Source of the DNA: Candidatus Omnitrophota bacterium
Lineage (GTDB): Bacteria; Omnitrophota; Gorgyraeia; Duberdicusellales; 4484-171
Length of the DNA: 6,675 nucleotides
Direction: 5' to 3'
Assembly: GCA_023818995.1 (NCBI GenBank)
Contig: JAMWDA010000089.1
Coordinates: 1 to 6,675 of the forward strand
The notes beneath the pieces are model-generated. The model saw only the letters and a program-made list of their open reading frames with translations. It was not told the DNA's origin and made no database searches. Both the position numbers and the translations under genes were made by a program. Shown here piece by piece: positions 1 to 6,675 of the stretch (the first letter of the stretch is position 1; the number at the start of each line of letters is the position of its first letter).

Positions 1-2
1 TG

Positions 3-1124
3 AAAGAAAAGATAGAGAGATTGCAGGTTATTGGAAGATTTATCTATTACGCTAAAGAAACTGATATTTTGGGAATGAAAGGAGAAATAGTAGATATTGT
101 TTATGAATATAATTCTATCAAGGTAGATATAAGATTTGAGGGAGAAAGTAACTTAAGAATATTGAGTAATATAGATGAATTCTTTAACAAGATAAAAGAT
201 AAGAGCAGTGGTTATAAAATTTTTCCGAGTGAAGAGGAGAGGGAAAAATATGTAAAAGAAATAGAATCAAGGAAGAAGAAAGAGTTTTTGGGGAAATGGG
301 TATTTTATCCTCGCAAAGGTACTCCTCCAAAATATATTAAGAGACCTAAGTGGTGGGATAATTTTACAAAAAAATTAGAAAATGCTGGGTATAATATAGA
401 GGGCATTAATGAACCCAAAGATTTAGAAAAAATTAGCCAAAGCTCCATTACCCAAGATGATCTCTGGAAGATCGGCAAGAGTGCTATTTTTTATCTTTTA
501 AAAAATGATAATCTAAGGTCAATATTTGAAAAACTCCCTCTTAAAGAAGATAGTCTGCGGAGCTATGGATTTCCTCAGAATGCCGTTCGTCTTTTAAATA
601 TTAAAAAGGAAATAATTACTTTGTCTGAACTACAGGGTTGGCTTAAAGAGAAGGATATTTCCTCAATTATAAATGAGTTATCTCAACTGGGATATCTACT
701 CCCTTCTTGTGAAGAAGATAAAAAATTATCTCTCAGCCAGGAAGAAATTTTAGCTTTTATGAGCAAACTTAAGGAATTAAATAAATTAAATAAAATTGAA
801 GGAGGTTATAATTTAGAAAATTTAAATATTACTCTTATCCCTTCTTTACCCTCTATAACAAAAAGTTTTCTTACTACAAGTAATATAGACCTTACCGTAG
901 AAGGATTTTTACAACTTCTAAGTGGATTTGAAAAAGCAGATGTGCTGAAGGATATAGAGGTTGACGGGAAAACACTACCTAAAACAAAAATTATCTCTAT
1001 AATAAAATGCCTACATCGTTTTGTAATGGGGAATGAAGATTTATTCCCTGAGGGATATTTGGATAAAAGCAATTGCACAAGACTTAAAAGATGGAAAAAT
1101 TACTCGTCAAGAAGCTATGGATAA
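3..1124 (+). CDS. N-terminal part of a giant multidomain protein (partial; frame broken near 1065)
   Basis: This frame is open from the left edge to TAA 1122-1124, about 373 codons. Its true start is not certain: bases 1-2 are TG in frame, so the codon ending at base 2 could itself be a start (giving MKEKIERLQ...), or the gene begins further upstream. TTG 21 is possible but has no good ribosome binding site. I recognise no family. Roughly the first 50 codons look beta-rich (IYYAKETDILGMKGEIVDIV), like a small SH3-type barrel, but this is a weak impression. They are followed by a charged, Trp/Lys/Pro-rich stretch (PKYIKRPKWWDNF) and a long helical region with repeated Leu/Lys/Glu patterns. No signal peptide or membrane segment is visible. 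The last 18 residues after codon 1065 (SNCTRLKRWKNYSSRSYG) are basic and look like out-of-frame translation. The downstream frame reads naturally from the same point, so this is probably the front of the next CDS. Confidence 0.75.
   Translation, partial: KEKIERLQVIGRFIYYAKETDILGMKGEIVDIVYEYNSIKVDIRFEGESNLRILSNIDEFFNKIKDKSSGYKIFPSEEEREKYVKEIESRKKKEFLGKWVFYPRKGTPPKYIKRPKWWDNFTKKLENAGYNIEGINEPKDLEKISQSSITQDDLWKIGKSAIFYLLKNDNLRSIFEKLPLKEDSLRSYGFPQNAVRLLNIKKEIITLSELQGWLKEKDISSIINELSQLGYLLPSCEEDKKLSLSQEEILAFMSKLKELNKLNKIEGGYNLENLNITLIPSLPSITKSFLTTSNIDLTVEGFLQLLSGFEKADVLKDIEVDGKTLPKTKIISIIKCLHRFVMGNEDLFPEGYLDKSNCTRLKRWKNYSSRSYG
1065..1068 (+). other. Probable frameshift site (AAAA run) joining the two coding frames
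   Basis: Upstream coding reads in the frame of position 3 and ends its plausible part with ...LFPEGYLDK at 1067. Downstream coding reads in the frame of position 1, and is protein-like well before its first convenient ATG at 1117 (AIAQDLKDGKITRQEA at 1069-1116). Removing one A from 1065-1068 gives GYLDKAIAQDLKDGKITRQE with no break. This is what a one-base insertion (mutation or assembly error) would leave. A four-base A run is a modest slippage site, and I see no canonical programmed +1 signal, so I do not call programmed frameshifting. Two coupled genes remain possible. Confidence 0.6.
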
Positions 1125-4100
1125 AATTAAAGCATTAATGGAAGCAATAGAGCAAAGAGGAAAAAGAAGGAAAGGTAAATCTTCTCATTCTTGGCGGTCT
1201 TTATTCCAGTTTTTATTCGGCTGTGTTATGAGCGTATTTAAATTTGAAAAGGCAAGGCAAAATTATTTAGTCCCCGCTCTCATTACCTACAATATGAATT
1301 TAAAGTATCTAAAAAGAGCCCATAGGATAAGGGATAAACCAAATATGCATAGATTAATAAGTGGTCTACCTATTCTTAGAGAGATTTTTGCCTTATTTAT
1401 CTCTACTGCACAAGGTTTAAATGAAGATGGTTCAATCTCCTGGTCTTATCCTCAGGCAGAAGAATATTTAGAGATATTCGCCAAAAGATACTCCTACCCT
1501 AAAGAAGATCTTTATCAACTTATCAAGACACACGAATCCCAGAAGAATGAAATCAGAGGTTTAATTGCTCAGATTAAGGAGATGCAAGATAAAAAGGAAG
1601 AGGAGTCTATGAAGTGGCAAGATAAGTATGCTCGGCAATTTTATTCAGAATTTGGTATAGACCCTTCAGAAATAGTCAAAGTAAAGGATAGAGATTGGAA
1701 ATGGGATTTATTGTGTGTTGTTATTCCCGCTATTGCTTATGCTTATACTGAGATAGAAGGGGAAATCGTACCTTTGGTTTTTTCCTCTTCCCATCCCTCC
1801 TATGAGACATATGTCCATGAGATAATCCATGTGTTAATTAGAAAAAAACCTTTCTTTAATAATAATTATTCTAAATTGTGGCAGATGCTGGATATATTTT
1901 TACCTCTTCCTTATAGAAAAGATGAACAAAAAAATATATATAATGAGGCATATGCCCAGTCCTTTGAAGAGAGAAAAGGATTCTTTACAACGCTAATTAA
2001 TGAATACGCTTTATTACCCTTAGCCCCTAATTTCTTTGATGTTTTAGTGGCAATTTCCGCTATTATTTTGATACCCTTTGGTCTGCAGTTATTTCCTATT
2101 TCCTATTTGCTCATAAAATTCATAAGTAAACTGCCACGAAGTATTCTTCAGATTAAAATCAGAAAGGATTATTTTAAGACACTAAATAGACTAAAAACTA
2201 AACTAACTAAGAAAGAGATATTAGAAATCCTTATGGGGACTAACCCATTTACAATGAAGGGATTAAGTAGTAAAGAGAAGATTGAAGACAGCAGTGATAT
2301 TAGGGATAAAGATAGATTTGATGATTCACAAAAAGACAATTCAAGTCTTTTTTATAGGACATATTTAGGTTTGGGATTGTTTTTATTTATATGCAGTAAT
2401 TTTCTCCCCGGCAAGTTTATCCCCAGAGGGATGACCTCTCCGTGGCTGGTGGCATCTCTCCTTGCCGGGGTAGTTTTATTTTTTAATGTCTTCTCATTCA
2501 CTTCCCAAGATAGAAAGTTTTTAAATAATGGTAGAGAAAATAATAATGAGGAAATAAAGGCGATTAAAGATACTTTAGCCAAGCTTCTTTTAATTATGAG
2601 TGTTATAGACTTTATAGGTGCACATATAATGGATTTTCCTGAAGGGAGCGAAGTAAATAAAAAATATTACAATAAAGAGCAGGAAATAATAAGATTTGGA
2701 GATTTGTGCTATAGAGGAATAGACAAAAAATTTGGTATAGAAATTGTCTCTTCGGGAGGAAATATATTTAGATTTTCTCTTCCCCCATCTTTTAGTGAGG
2801 AAGAGATTCAATTATGGCAAAAAATGGAAGAAAAAATAAAAAAAGATATAGAATCAATGGTGACAATTTTAAAAGATTTATTAAATTATTTTGAGAAAAA
2901 TAAGGACAACGAGGTAAACAAGATGAATGAAAGGTTAGATGTTCCTTATGAAAAGGCAGAAGAAATGCTTCGTAATAGTGTACCAAAAGAAAATCTTGAA
3001 AATAAATCTAATATAGAATATTTTGGTTGCGGATTGATATTGCCTAAGAGATGGCTTAAAGAAGATGGTTTGGTGGATTTGTTTGCTATTGGTAGATATA
3101 TAAAGAAAATCTATCTTAAATTAAAACATAAGTTAACAGTCAATAAACAACCTATTGAAAAAAGGGTAGATAAGATAAATTCACACAAGGGAGAATTAAT
3201 CAATCCTGACTACAAATTTCTTTTAGAATATATGGGGATAAGTTTTAAATATCCTTATCAAGATATAGAAGGAATCTATGTTTATCCTGGAGAACTTGAT
3301 TTATCTAAAAAACAACAGCTGAGTAACTTTTTAAATAATTTAGTAAATTACATTGAGATAAATGCGACAAGAAGATTAGATAAATTATTTCCTAATCTAA
3401 ATAAAGAAGCGGAGTATTTAAAGTTTTTAGACTATATAAAAGAAGCCAATATTAACGCAGTAAATCTTATTGAAAATGAGAATTATCAACTTATCTTATT
3501 AGATTCAGATAAATTCGCCTTAATAATTTCCATATGCCCTGAAAATGATATTAAACTCTCGCAGAACAAACACAATACACACTCCTCGGTTCCTTTAAAT
3601 AATATTACAGAGATATTTGATTTAGTAGAAAAACTAATACTGGACAAGACTCTAATTCTTACCAAAATACCTATTTTTTATCAAATAGTAGATGCATCTT
3701 TATTTAAAAAGGAACTGGTATGTGTGCGTGGGGTATTAGAGCCATTTAATAAAGTAAGTATTAAGTTTTTAGAGATTATTAAGAATATAGATGTAATTAA
3801 TAAAAAAATAATTGATATAGGAACAGGCTCAGGTGTTTTAGCCTCTGCAGTAGCATTAAAAGGTGCTTCAGAGGTAAAAGCTATAGATATTGATGATTTA
3901 GCATTAGCAGTAGCACAATATAATGTAGAAAGGTTAGGTTTACAAGATAGAGTAAAAATATGCAAAGGAGACTTATTTGAGAGTATCAATATAAGTGAAG
4001 ATGAAAAATTTGATTTAATTTTAGCTGCATTACCATTAGAAACAAAAGAAAATAAAGGTATAGGACATCGCTTTATACAATCTCTATCTCAACATGTAAA

Positions 4101-6675
4101 TTTAGATGGTAAGGCATATGCGTTTTTATTATATAAAAAGGGTGGCGATTACACCAATTATGAAGGAATAATGGATACAAACAATTTGTTGTACCGTTGT
4201 TTAGATTATTATACTGGCTACACCTTAGAAGAGAAAGAAAGATTAGATACCTATGGAATATATGAGATTAGATTTAAGCATCCCCAAGTTATAGTGGACA
4301 ATATAGCAAAACTCACTATGATTGCGCAAGAAATAGGGCTCCCTCTGAAGATAACTTGTGAAACTTCTTCTGAACATTATAAAACTTACCTCTTCTTACG
4401 AGATGATTTGGGATTAAAAAATAAATTCCAAAGTCTTACTGATGATTCAAAACCAAACATACCTATTGCTTGGATTGATGCTCATCCCGATGATGAACCA
4501 TTGGGCGATGAATTAAACGCCGGCAATGTGGTCTCGCACATATATTGTGATTTTAACAATGGGAGGGGAGGTATGTGGCAGGTTAAAGTACCTGTGCAAA
4601 TCTCTCTATTTGGAGCAATTTCTCTCCCAAATGATAGTAAACATTTTGAAGGCGGAATATGGAATAGTTACGATGATTGGCCTGAAAATTGGTTAGGTAT
4701 AGTATCCTTAGACCTTGACTATTTTATTAGAGAAAAATTTATTACCTTAGGACACCCACCAACACCTGAAGAAATTGCTCAATCTATTGAAAGCCTTGTT
4801 GAACTATGGAGTAAAAAAAACGTAGGGCTTCTTGGTTTACATATTGATAAGGGATTATTTCCTAAAGATTTGCTTGATTTTGCACTGGGTAAATTAGCAG
4901 ATGCATTTATTAAACATAAAGATTCTTTTATTTCTGCAAGGGGAAAATTATCTTCTACCTTAATAGGAAAATTAATATTGAATCAAGAAAACGATTCAAT
5001 TTCTACAAAGAGTTACATTTCTTCTCAAGTTATCTATAATACTGCCTACAAGATGCAAGAAGAAAAGCCTCAGAATAGAGAGATATTGGTGATTATGGGA
5101 TACTGTGTAGAGAAGTCAGAAGAGTTATTAAAAGCTTATGCCCAACAATTGGGTATAGCAGAGGATGAAATAAAGATTGCTTATTTTGATTACGAGAAAA
5201 AAGAGATTATAAACTATTTTGATAGGATAAAAGATAAACTTTATGAGGTATTATTAGAAGATGGTCTATCGGATAATGAAGCGAATTTATGGATTAACCG
5301 TGTAGAGATATTTATTAGTCAACATGAAGGGTTACATAAAATATATGATAACTTAGAGGATGAAAGAATTATTCGTATACAGGCATTAAATTTTGATTTT
5401 GAACTTACTGAGAGAGAAAAAAGTTATTTTAGAAAAATAATAAGAGGGATGATAAAAGATACGGAGAATATAACGCATTCTTTAATTGTCAACAATGTAA
5501 TAGAGTTTCTAAATTATCTATTAGGTATATTTAAATTATTTACCATTGAGCTTTATTTTGATGTTCTTAAAATATACGAGAAGAATTTCCCTCTTGATTA
5601 CTTTATTGAAAGTGATGGGTGGATGTGTATTTACATTAATCCTCAGGCTAAGAAAGAAGTGGATGATATTTTAATCTCAGCAATATCTTCTTTCTTTGGT
5701 TTATCTTTTAAACAGAGGGAAGACTTAAAATTTCTTTATTCTACTTCTTTAAATAAATGGGAATCCTACAAAGAAAAGTTAGAAAATATCTTATCGGGGT
5801 TTGTATTATTCCATATCCGGAGTTTGGAGTTATCTGGTTTAGAAGCGGCCGATATTATAGAAAATCTTATTTATATCTTTGAAATTTCCCAAAGAATAGC
5901 TTTGGATTTCCCCCCAGAAACTTGGGTTGAGTTTATAAAGGTGGGAAAAGATAATGCTTGTAAATTATCATTTTTTGATTTCAAACGAATTGCTTTTATA
6001 AACATATTAAAACAGTTTTTACTTACCAAAAATGCGGAAGTTAAAAATTGTGCTCGTAATGTTATTATATCATTGATTGTGGGGGAGGAAGAGAAAGGAC
6101 AAGATTTTAATACAGAAGACGAAGATAAATCTCTTCTTATCTCCTCTTTATTTAATCTCCACAAACTTTACTTTAAGTATCCCCGTTTAGTTGCCTATCT
6201 AGTTGCTCCTTTATTAGAGAATCTATTCTTTAGTTTACCGGCTATATTTATCCTGTGGTTTTTGCCTCACCTATGGGCAGTTTTAGCGGTTAGTGTAGCG
6301 ATATTCATTAGCTCTTCCTATCTTGCCTTTTATTATCATAGTTCGGTTTTACAAGGAAAAGATAAGAAATTAACTATTGCTTCTTTCAAAGAACAGAAGA
6401 GAATATTTTTAAATTTCTTTGTGATGGGCTCAGGGTTTATTGCTTTAGGCATATTTAAAGCAATCCCATCTTCTCTAACTGCAATAATAACTCCACCTTT
6501 ATATTTTCTAACAATAGTTTTAGGTATTTATCTTTTAGGTGTTTTATATCATAGCTTGCACAATCTTTGGGTGCGCTATTGGGATGAGGCAGAATTATGG
6601 TTGGCAGGCAAAAAACAGGCTGAATTAGAAAGTTTAGAAATATCCCTCAGAGAATTAAAAGATAGAAAAGATTTA
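1117..6675 (+). CDS. Giant multidomain membrane protein: metallopeptidase-like, methyltransferase-like, UPF0489 and CPBP-like domains (3' end beyond window)
   Basis: There are 1,853 codons without a stop, running off the right edge; chance openness of this length in AT-rich DNA is negligible. ATG 1117 is chosen as the start if this is a separate gene: it overlaps the upstream TAA by 8 bp (ATGGATAA), which suits translational coupling, though only a weak AAGAAG lies upstream. ATG 1033 is the earliest possible start after the in-frame TAA at 1024, but would overlap by 92 bp. More likely this is the continuation of the upstream frame. Domains, numbered from 1117: short coiled coil about 139-171; HEXXH zinc-peptidase-like region with HEIIH at 234-238; membrane segments about 309-336, 416-430 and 443-461; acidic polar linker about 385-410; unrecognised 462-867; methyltransferase-like 868-1008; UPF0489 about 1114-1268; unrecognised helical region 1269-1688; CPBP-like membrane domain about 1691-1817; terminal charged helix. 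No signal peptide is seen. The overall function is unknown; a membrane-bound multi-enzyme or scaffold protein is inferred. Confidence 0.9.
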   Translation, partial: MDKIKALMEAIEQRGKRRKGKSSHSWRSLFQFLFGCVMSVFKFEKARQNYLVPALITYNMNLKYLKRAHRIRDKPNMHRLISGLPILREIFALFISTAQGLNEDGSISWSYPQAEEYLEIFAKRYSYPKEDLYQLIKTHESQKNEIRGLIAQIKEMQDKKEEESMKWQDKYARQFYSEFGIDPSEIVKVKDRDWKWDLLCVVIPAIAYAYTEIEGEIVPLVFSSSHPSYETYVHEIIHVLIRKKPFFNNNYSKLWQMLDIFLPLPYRKDEQKNIYNEAYAQSFEERKGFFTTLINEYALLPLAPNFFDVLVAISAIILIPFGLQLFPISYLLIKFISKLPRSILQIKIRKDYFKTLNRLKTKLTKKEILEILMGTNPFTMKGLSSKEKIEDSSDIRDKDRFDDSQKDNSSLFYRTYLGLGLFLFICSNFLPGKFIPRGMTSPWLVASLLAGVVLFFNVFSFTSQDRKFLNNGRENNNEEIKAIKDTLAKLLLIMSVIDFIGAHIMDFPEGSEVNKKYYNKEQEIIRFGDLCYRGIDKKFGIEIVSSGGNIFRFSLPPSFSEEEIQLWQKMEEKIKKDIESMVTILKDLLNYFEKNKDNEVNKMNERLDVPYEKAEEMLRNSVPKENLENKSNIEYFGCGLILPKRWLKEDGLVDLFAIGRYIKKIYLKLKHKLTVNKQPIEKRVDKINSHKGELINPDYKFLLEYMGISFKYPYQDIEGIYVYPGELDLSKKQQLSNFLNNLVNYIEINATRRLDKLFPNLNKEAEYLKFLDYIKEANINAVNLIENENYQLILLDSDKFALIISICPENDIKLSQNKHNTHSSVPLNNITEIFDLVEKLILDKTLILTKIPIFYQIVDASLFKKELVCVRGVLEPFNKVSIKFLEIIKNIDVINKKIIDIGTGSGVLASAVALKGASEVKAIDIDDLALAVAQYNVERLGLQDRVKICKGDLFESINISEDEKFDLILAALPLETKENKGIGHRFIQSLSQHVNLDGKAYAFLLYKKGGDYTNYEGIMDTNNLLYRCLDYYTGYTLEEKERLDTYGIYEIRFKHPQVIVDNIAKLTMIAQEIGLPLKITCETSSEHYKTYLFLRDDLGLKNKFQSLTDDSKPNIPIAWIDAHPDDEPLGDELNAGNVVSHIYCDFNNGRGGMWQVKVPVQISLFGAISLPNDSKHFEGGIWNSYDDWPENWLGIVSLDLDYFIREKFITLGHPPTPEEIAQSIESLVELWSKKNVGLLGLHIDKGLFPKDLLDFALGKLADAFIKHKDSFISARGKLSSTLIGKLILNQENDSISTKSYISSQVIYNTAYKMQEEKPQNREILVIMGYCVEKSEELLKAYAQQLGIAEDEIKIAYFDYEKKEIINYFDRIKDKLYEVLLEDGLSDNEANLWINRVEIFISQHEGLHKIYDNLEDERIIRIQALNFDFELTEREKSYFRKIIRGMIKDTENITHSLIVNNVIEFLNYLLGIFKLFTIELYFDVLKIYEKNFPLDYFIESDGWMCIYINPQAKKEVDDILISAISSFFGLSFKQREDLKFLYSTSLNKWESYKEKLENILSGFVLFHIRSLELSGLEAADIIENLIYIFEISQRIALDFPPETWVEFIKVGKDNACKLSFFDFKRIAFINILKQFLLTKNAEVKNCARNVIISLIVGEEEKGQDFNTEDEDKSLLISSLFNLHKLYFKYPRLVAYLVAPLLENLFFSLPAIFILWFLPHLWAVLAVSVAIFISSSYLAFYYHSSVLQGKDKKLTIASFKEQKRIFLNFFVMGSGFIALGIFKAIPSSLTAIITPPLYFLTIVLGIYLLGVLYHSLHNLWVRYWDEAELWLAGKKQAELESLEISLRELKDRKDL
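1636..2010 (+). other. Zinc metallopeptidase-like domain (HEXXH)
   Basis: The motif YVHEIIHVL gives HEIIH at 1816-1830, the classic zinc-binding HEXXH with a catalytic Glu. The Glu of NEAYAQ at 1945-1947 lies 43 residues after the first His, in a helix-like setting, and fits the third zinc ligand of gluzincin-type peptidases. The preceding part (FGIDPSEIVKVKDRDWKWDL, then hydrophobic VVIPAIAYAY and VPLVFSS) fits the beta-rich upper half of a minimal peptidase domain. A hydrophobic segment follows directly at 2041, so the domain probably sits next to the membrane. I cannot assign a MEROPS family. All expected catalytic residues are present, so activity is plausible but not shown. Confidence 0.6.
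2041..2124 (+). other. Predicted transmembrane segment after the peptidase-like domain
   Basis: A run of about 28 mostly hydrophobic residues (VLVAISAIILIPFGLQLF, then PISYLLIKFI) is followed by a basic stretch (SKLPRSILQIKIRKDYFK). By the positive-inside tendency, the downstream side would be cytoplasmic and the peptidase-like domain would lie on the other side, or the segment is a re-entrant hairpin around its two prolines. The orientation is inference only. Confidence 0.65.
2362..2499 (+). other. Predicted transmembrane hairpin (two segments)
   Basis: The first hydrophobic segment is YLGLGLFLFICSNFL (2362-2406) and the second is WLVASLLAGVVLFFNVFSF (2443-2499). They are linked by a short basic turn (PGKFIPRGMTSP). 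An acidic, Ser/Asp/Lys-rich linker (2272-2343) precedes the pair and a charged helix follows. The turn and the first half of the second segment are encoded by the GC-rich palindromic patch at 2404-2470. Confidence 0.6.
2406..2470 (+). repeat. GC-rich inverted repeat inside the coding frame
   Basis: CCCCGGCAAG at 2406-2415 and CTTGCCGGGG at 2461-2470 are perfect 10-bp reverse complements separated by 45 bp. A smaller inverted repeat lies inside: AGAGG at 2425-2429 and CCTCT at 2435-2439. From 2404 to 2470, 43 of 67 bases are G or C, in sharp contrast to the AT-rich gene on both sides. The patch is open in the host frame and also on the minus strand. The shape resembles palindromic elements that insert in frame into genes (such as those of Rickettsia), but other copies would be needed to show it is mobile. 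Confidence 0.55.
3718..4140 (+). other. Class I SAM-dependent methyltransferase-like domain with altered motif IV
   Basis: The glycine-rich SAM-binding motif I is IIDIGTGSGVLA, with DIGTGSG at 3814-3834. The acidic motif after the second strand is AIDID at 3880-3894, and GDLFES follows at the expected spacing. Motif IV is FDLILAALP at 4009-4035, where N-methyltransferases of the PrmC/HemK and RsmC type carry NPPY; the Asn and one Pro are missing here. The upstream VRGVLEPFNKVSIKFLEII resembles the segment preceding motif I in PrmC-like enzymes. SAM binding is likely; the substrate is unknown, and a glutamine or nucleobase amino-group target of the NPPY type is doubtful given the altered motif. 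The strands after motif IV (DGKAYAFLLYKKGG) complete the fold. Confidence 0.8.
4456..4920 (+). other. UPF0489 (C5orf22-like) domain, arginase-like metal motifs
   Basis: WIDAHPDDEPLGDELNAGN places DAHPD at 4477-4491, matching the DSHPD found in the UPF0489 family (human C5orf22 is a member). SLDLDYF, with DLDYF at 4711-4725, matches its DIDLDFF. The later TPEEIAQSIESLVELWSK, then LLGLHIDKGLFPKDLLDF (4828-4878), follows the family's closing pattern of an EEI helix, a strand and a Tyr/Phe-Pro-Ser/Lys-Asp turn. DxHxD and DxD motifs in this order are also those of arginase/deacetylase-fold enzymes that bind two metal ions, so a metal-dependent hydrolase is plausible. The biochemical role of UPF0489 is not established. 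It follows the methyltransferase-like domain after about 105 residues of unrecognised linker. Confidence 0.78.
6187..6567 (+). other. Polytopic membrane domain resembling a degenerate CPBP (CAAX/Abi) protease
   Basis: Hydrophobic segments lie at about 6187-6273, 6274-6336, 6403-6456 and 6499-6549. The first contains APLLENLFFSLP, positioned like the CPBP motif APxxEExxFR but with Asn for the second Glu and Ser for the Arg (Glu at 6217-6219). The second ends in YLAFYYH (His 6337-6339), where CPBP proteins have FxxxH. The last ends in YHSLHNLW, whose HSLHN at 6550-6564 fits the HxxxN motif. Order and spacing match the CPBP intramembrane endopeptidase family (type II CAAX prenyl protease/Abi), but loss of the second Glu and Arg suggests altered or lost catalysis. 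It may simply anchor the protein. Confidence 0.5.
6568..6675 (+). other. Charged helix, probable coiled coil, running off the window
   Basis: After the membrane domain the protein continues as VRYWDEAELWLAGKKQAELE and further Leu/Glu/Lys-rich sequence with heptad-like spacing (LESLEISLRELKD) to the last base. It shows that the polypeptide goes on past the membrane domain, so the C-terminus of the giant protein is not in this window. Confidence 0.5.

Noticed and set aside
776..798. Tandem repeat (TTAAATAAA-like units)
   Set aside because: Only about two imperfect units encoding LNKLNK in a helical region; typical of AT-rich coding sequence.
1055..1075. Programmed +1 ribosomal frameshift
   Set aside because: No rare or hungry codon, internal Shine-Dalgarno or stop codon is placed at the slip point as in known +1 sites; a simple one-base indel explains it better.
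806..1078. Minus-strand open frame of about 90 codons
   Set aside because: It lies fully opposite the + strand coding frame, has no ribosome binding site or recognisable motif, and its composition is that of a reverse shadow. The same applies to minus-strand frames at 2352-2582, 2590-2811, 2792-2986, 3681-3989 and 5871-6164.
1078..1116. EF-hand or dockerin-like loop (DLKDGKITRQEA)
   Set aside because: Gly and Ile are at suitable spacing, but the first loop position would be Gln and position 3 Leu, so calcium ligands are missing.
2406..2470. Intrinsic transcription terminator or attenuator at the inverted repeat
   Set aside because: The stem arms are 45 bp apart, the stop-free reading frame continues through it, and translation would disrupt any hairpin. 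No gene ends here.
5467..5545. Histidine-kinase-like H box (ITHSLIVNNVIEFL)
   Set aside because: The pattern H-S-L-x-V-N is only superficially similar, and no ATP-binding N, G1 or G2 boxes follow.

Overview
The window is almost wholly protein-coding on the + strand. It is strongly AT-rich (Leu mostly TTA, Arg mostly AGA, Ile often ATA), and nothing on the minus strand looks like a gene. Two long + strand frames fill it. The first is open from the left edge to a TAA at 1122-1124. The second runs without an in-frame stop from about 1027 to the last base (6675), so at least 1,853 codons remain from the ATG at 1117 and the gene continues beyond the window. I see no promoter, terminator, RNA gene, CRISPR array or transposase.

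The two frames are probably one gene. Removing one A from the AAAA run at 1065-1068 joins them into a single frame of about 2,224 codons that is open at both window edges, and the joined protein reads smoothly across the junction. The alternative is two translationally coupled genes: ATG 1117 overlaps the upstream stop by 8 bp.

Region by region: 3-1064 is a soluble, charged, unrecognised N-terminal part. 1636-2010 is a probable zinc metallopeptidase domain (HEIIH plus a downstream NEAYA glutamate). 2041-2124 and 2362-2499 are membrane segments, the second pair interrupted by a GC-rich palindromic patch (2404-2470). 2500-3717 is unrecognised. 3718-4140 is a class I SAM-dependent methyltransferase-like domain with an altered motif IV. 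4456-4920 is a UPF0489 (C5orf22-like) domain with DAHPD and DLDYF motifs. 4921-6180 is unrecognised and mainly helical. 6187-6567 is a multi-pass membrane domain resembling a degenerate CPBP (CAAX/Abi) intramembrane protease, followed by a charged helix to the edge.

The likely picture is a giant, membrane-anchored, multi-enzyme-like protein of an uncultured AT-rich bacterium. Giant ORFs of this mosaic kind are known from Candidatus Omnitrophota, which is my best guess for the source, but no marker gene here proves it. What the assembled domains do together is unknown. Two enzymatic modules have altered motifs, so some may serve as scaffolds rather than catalysts.
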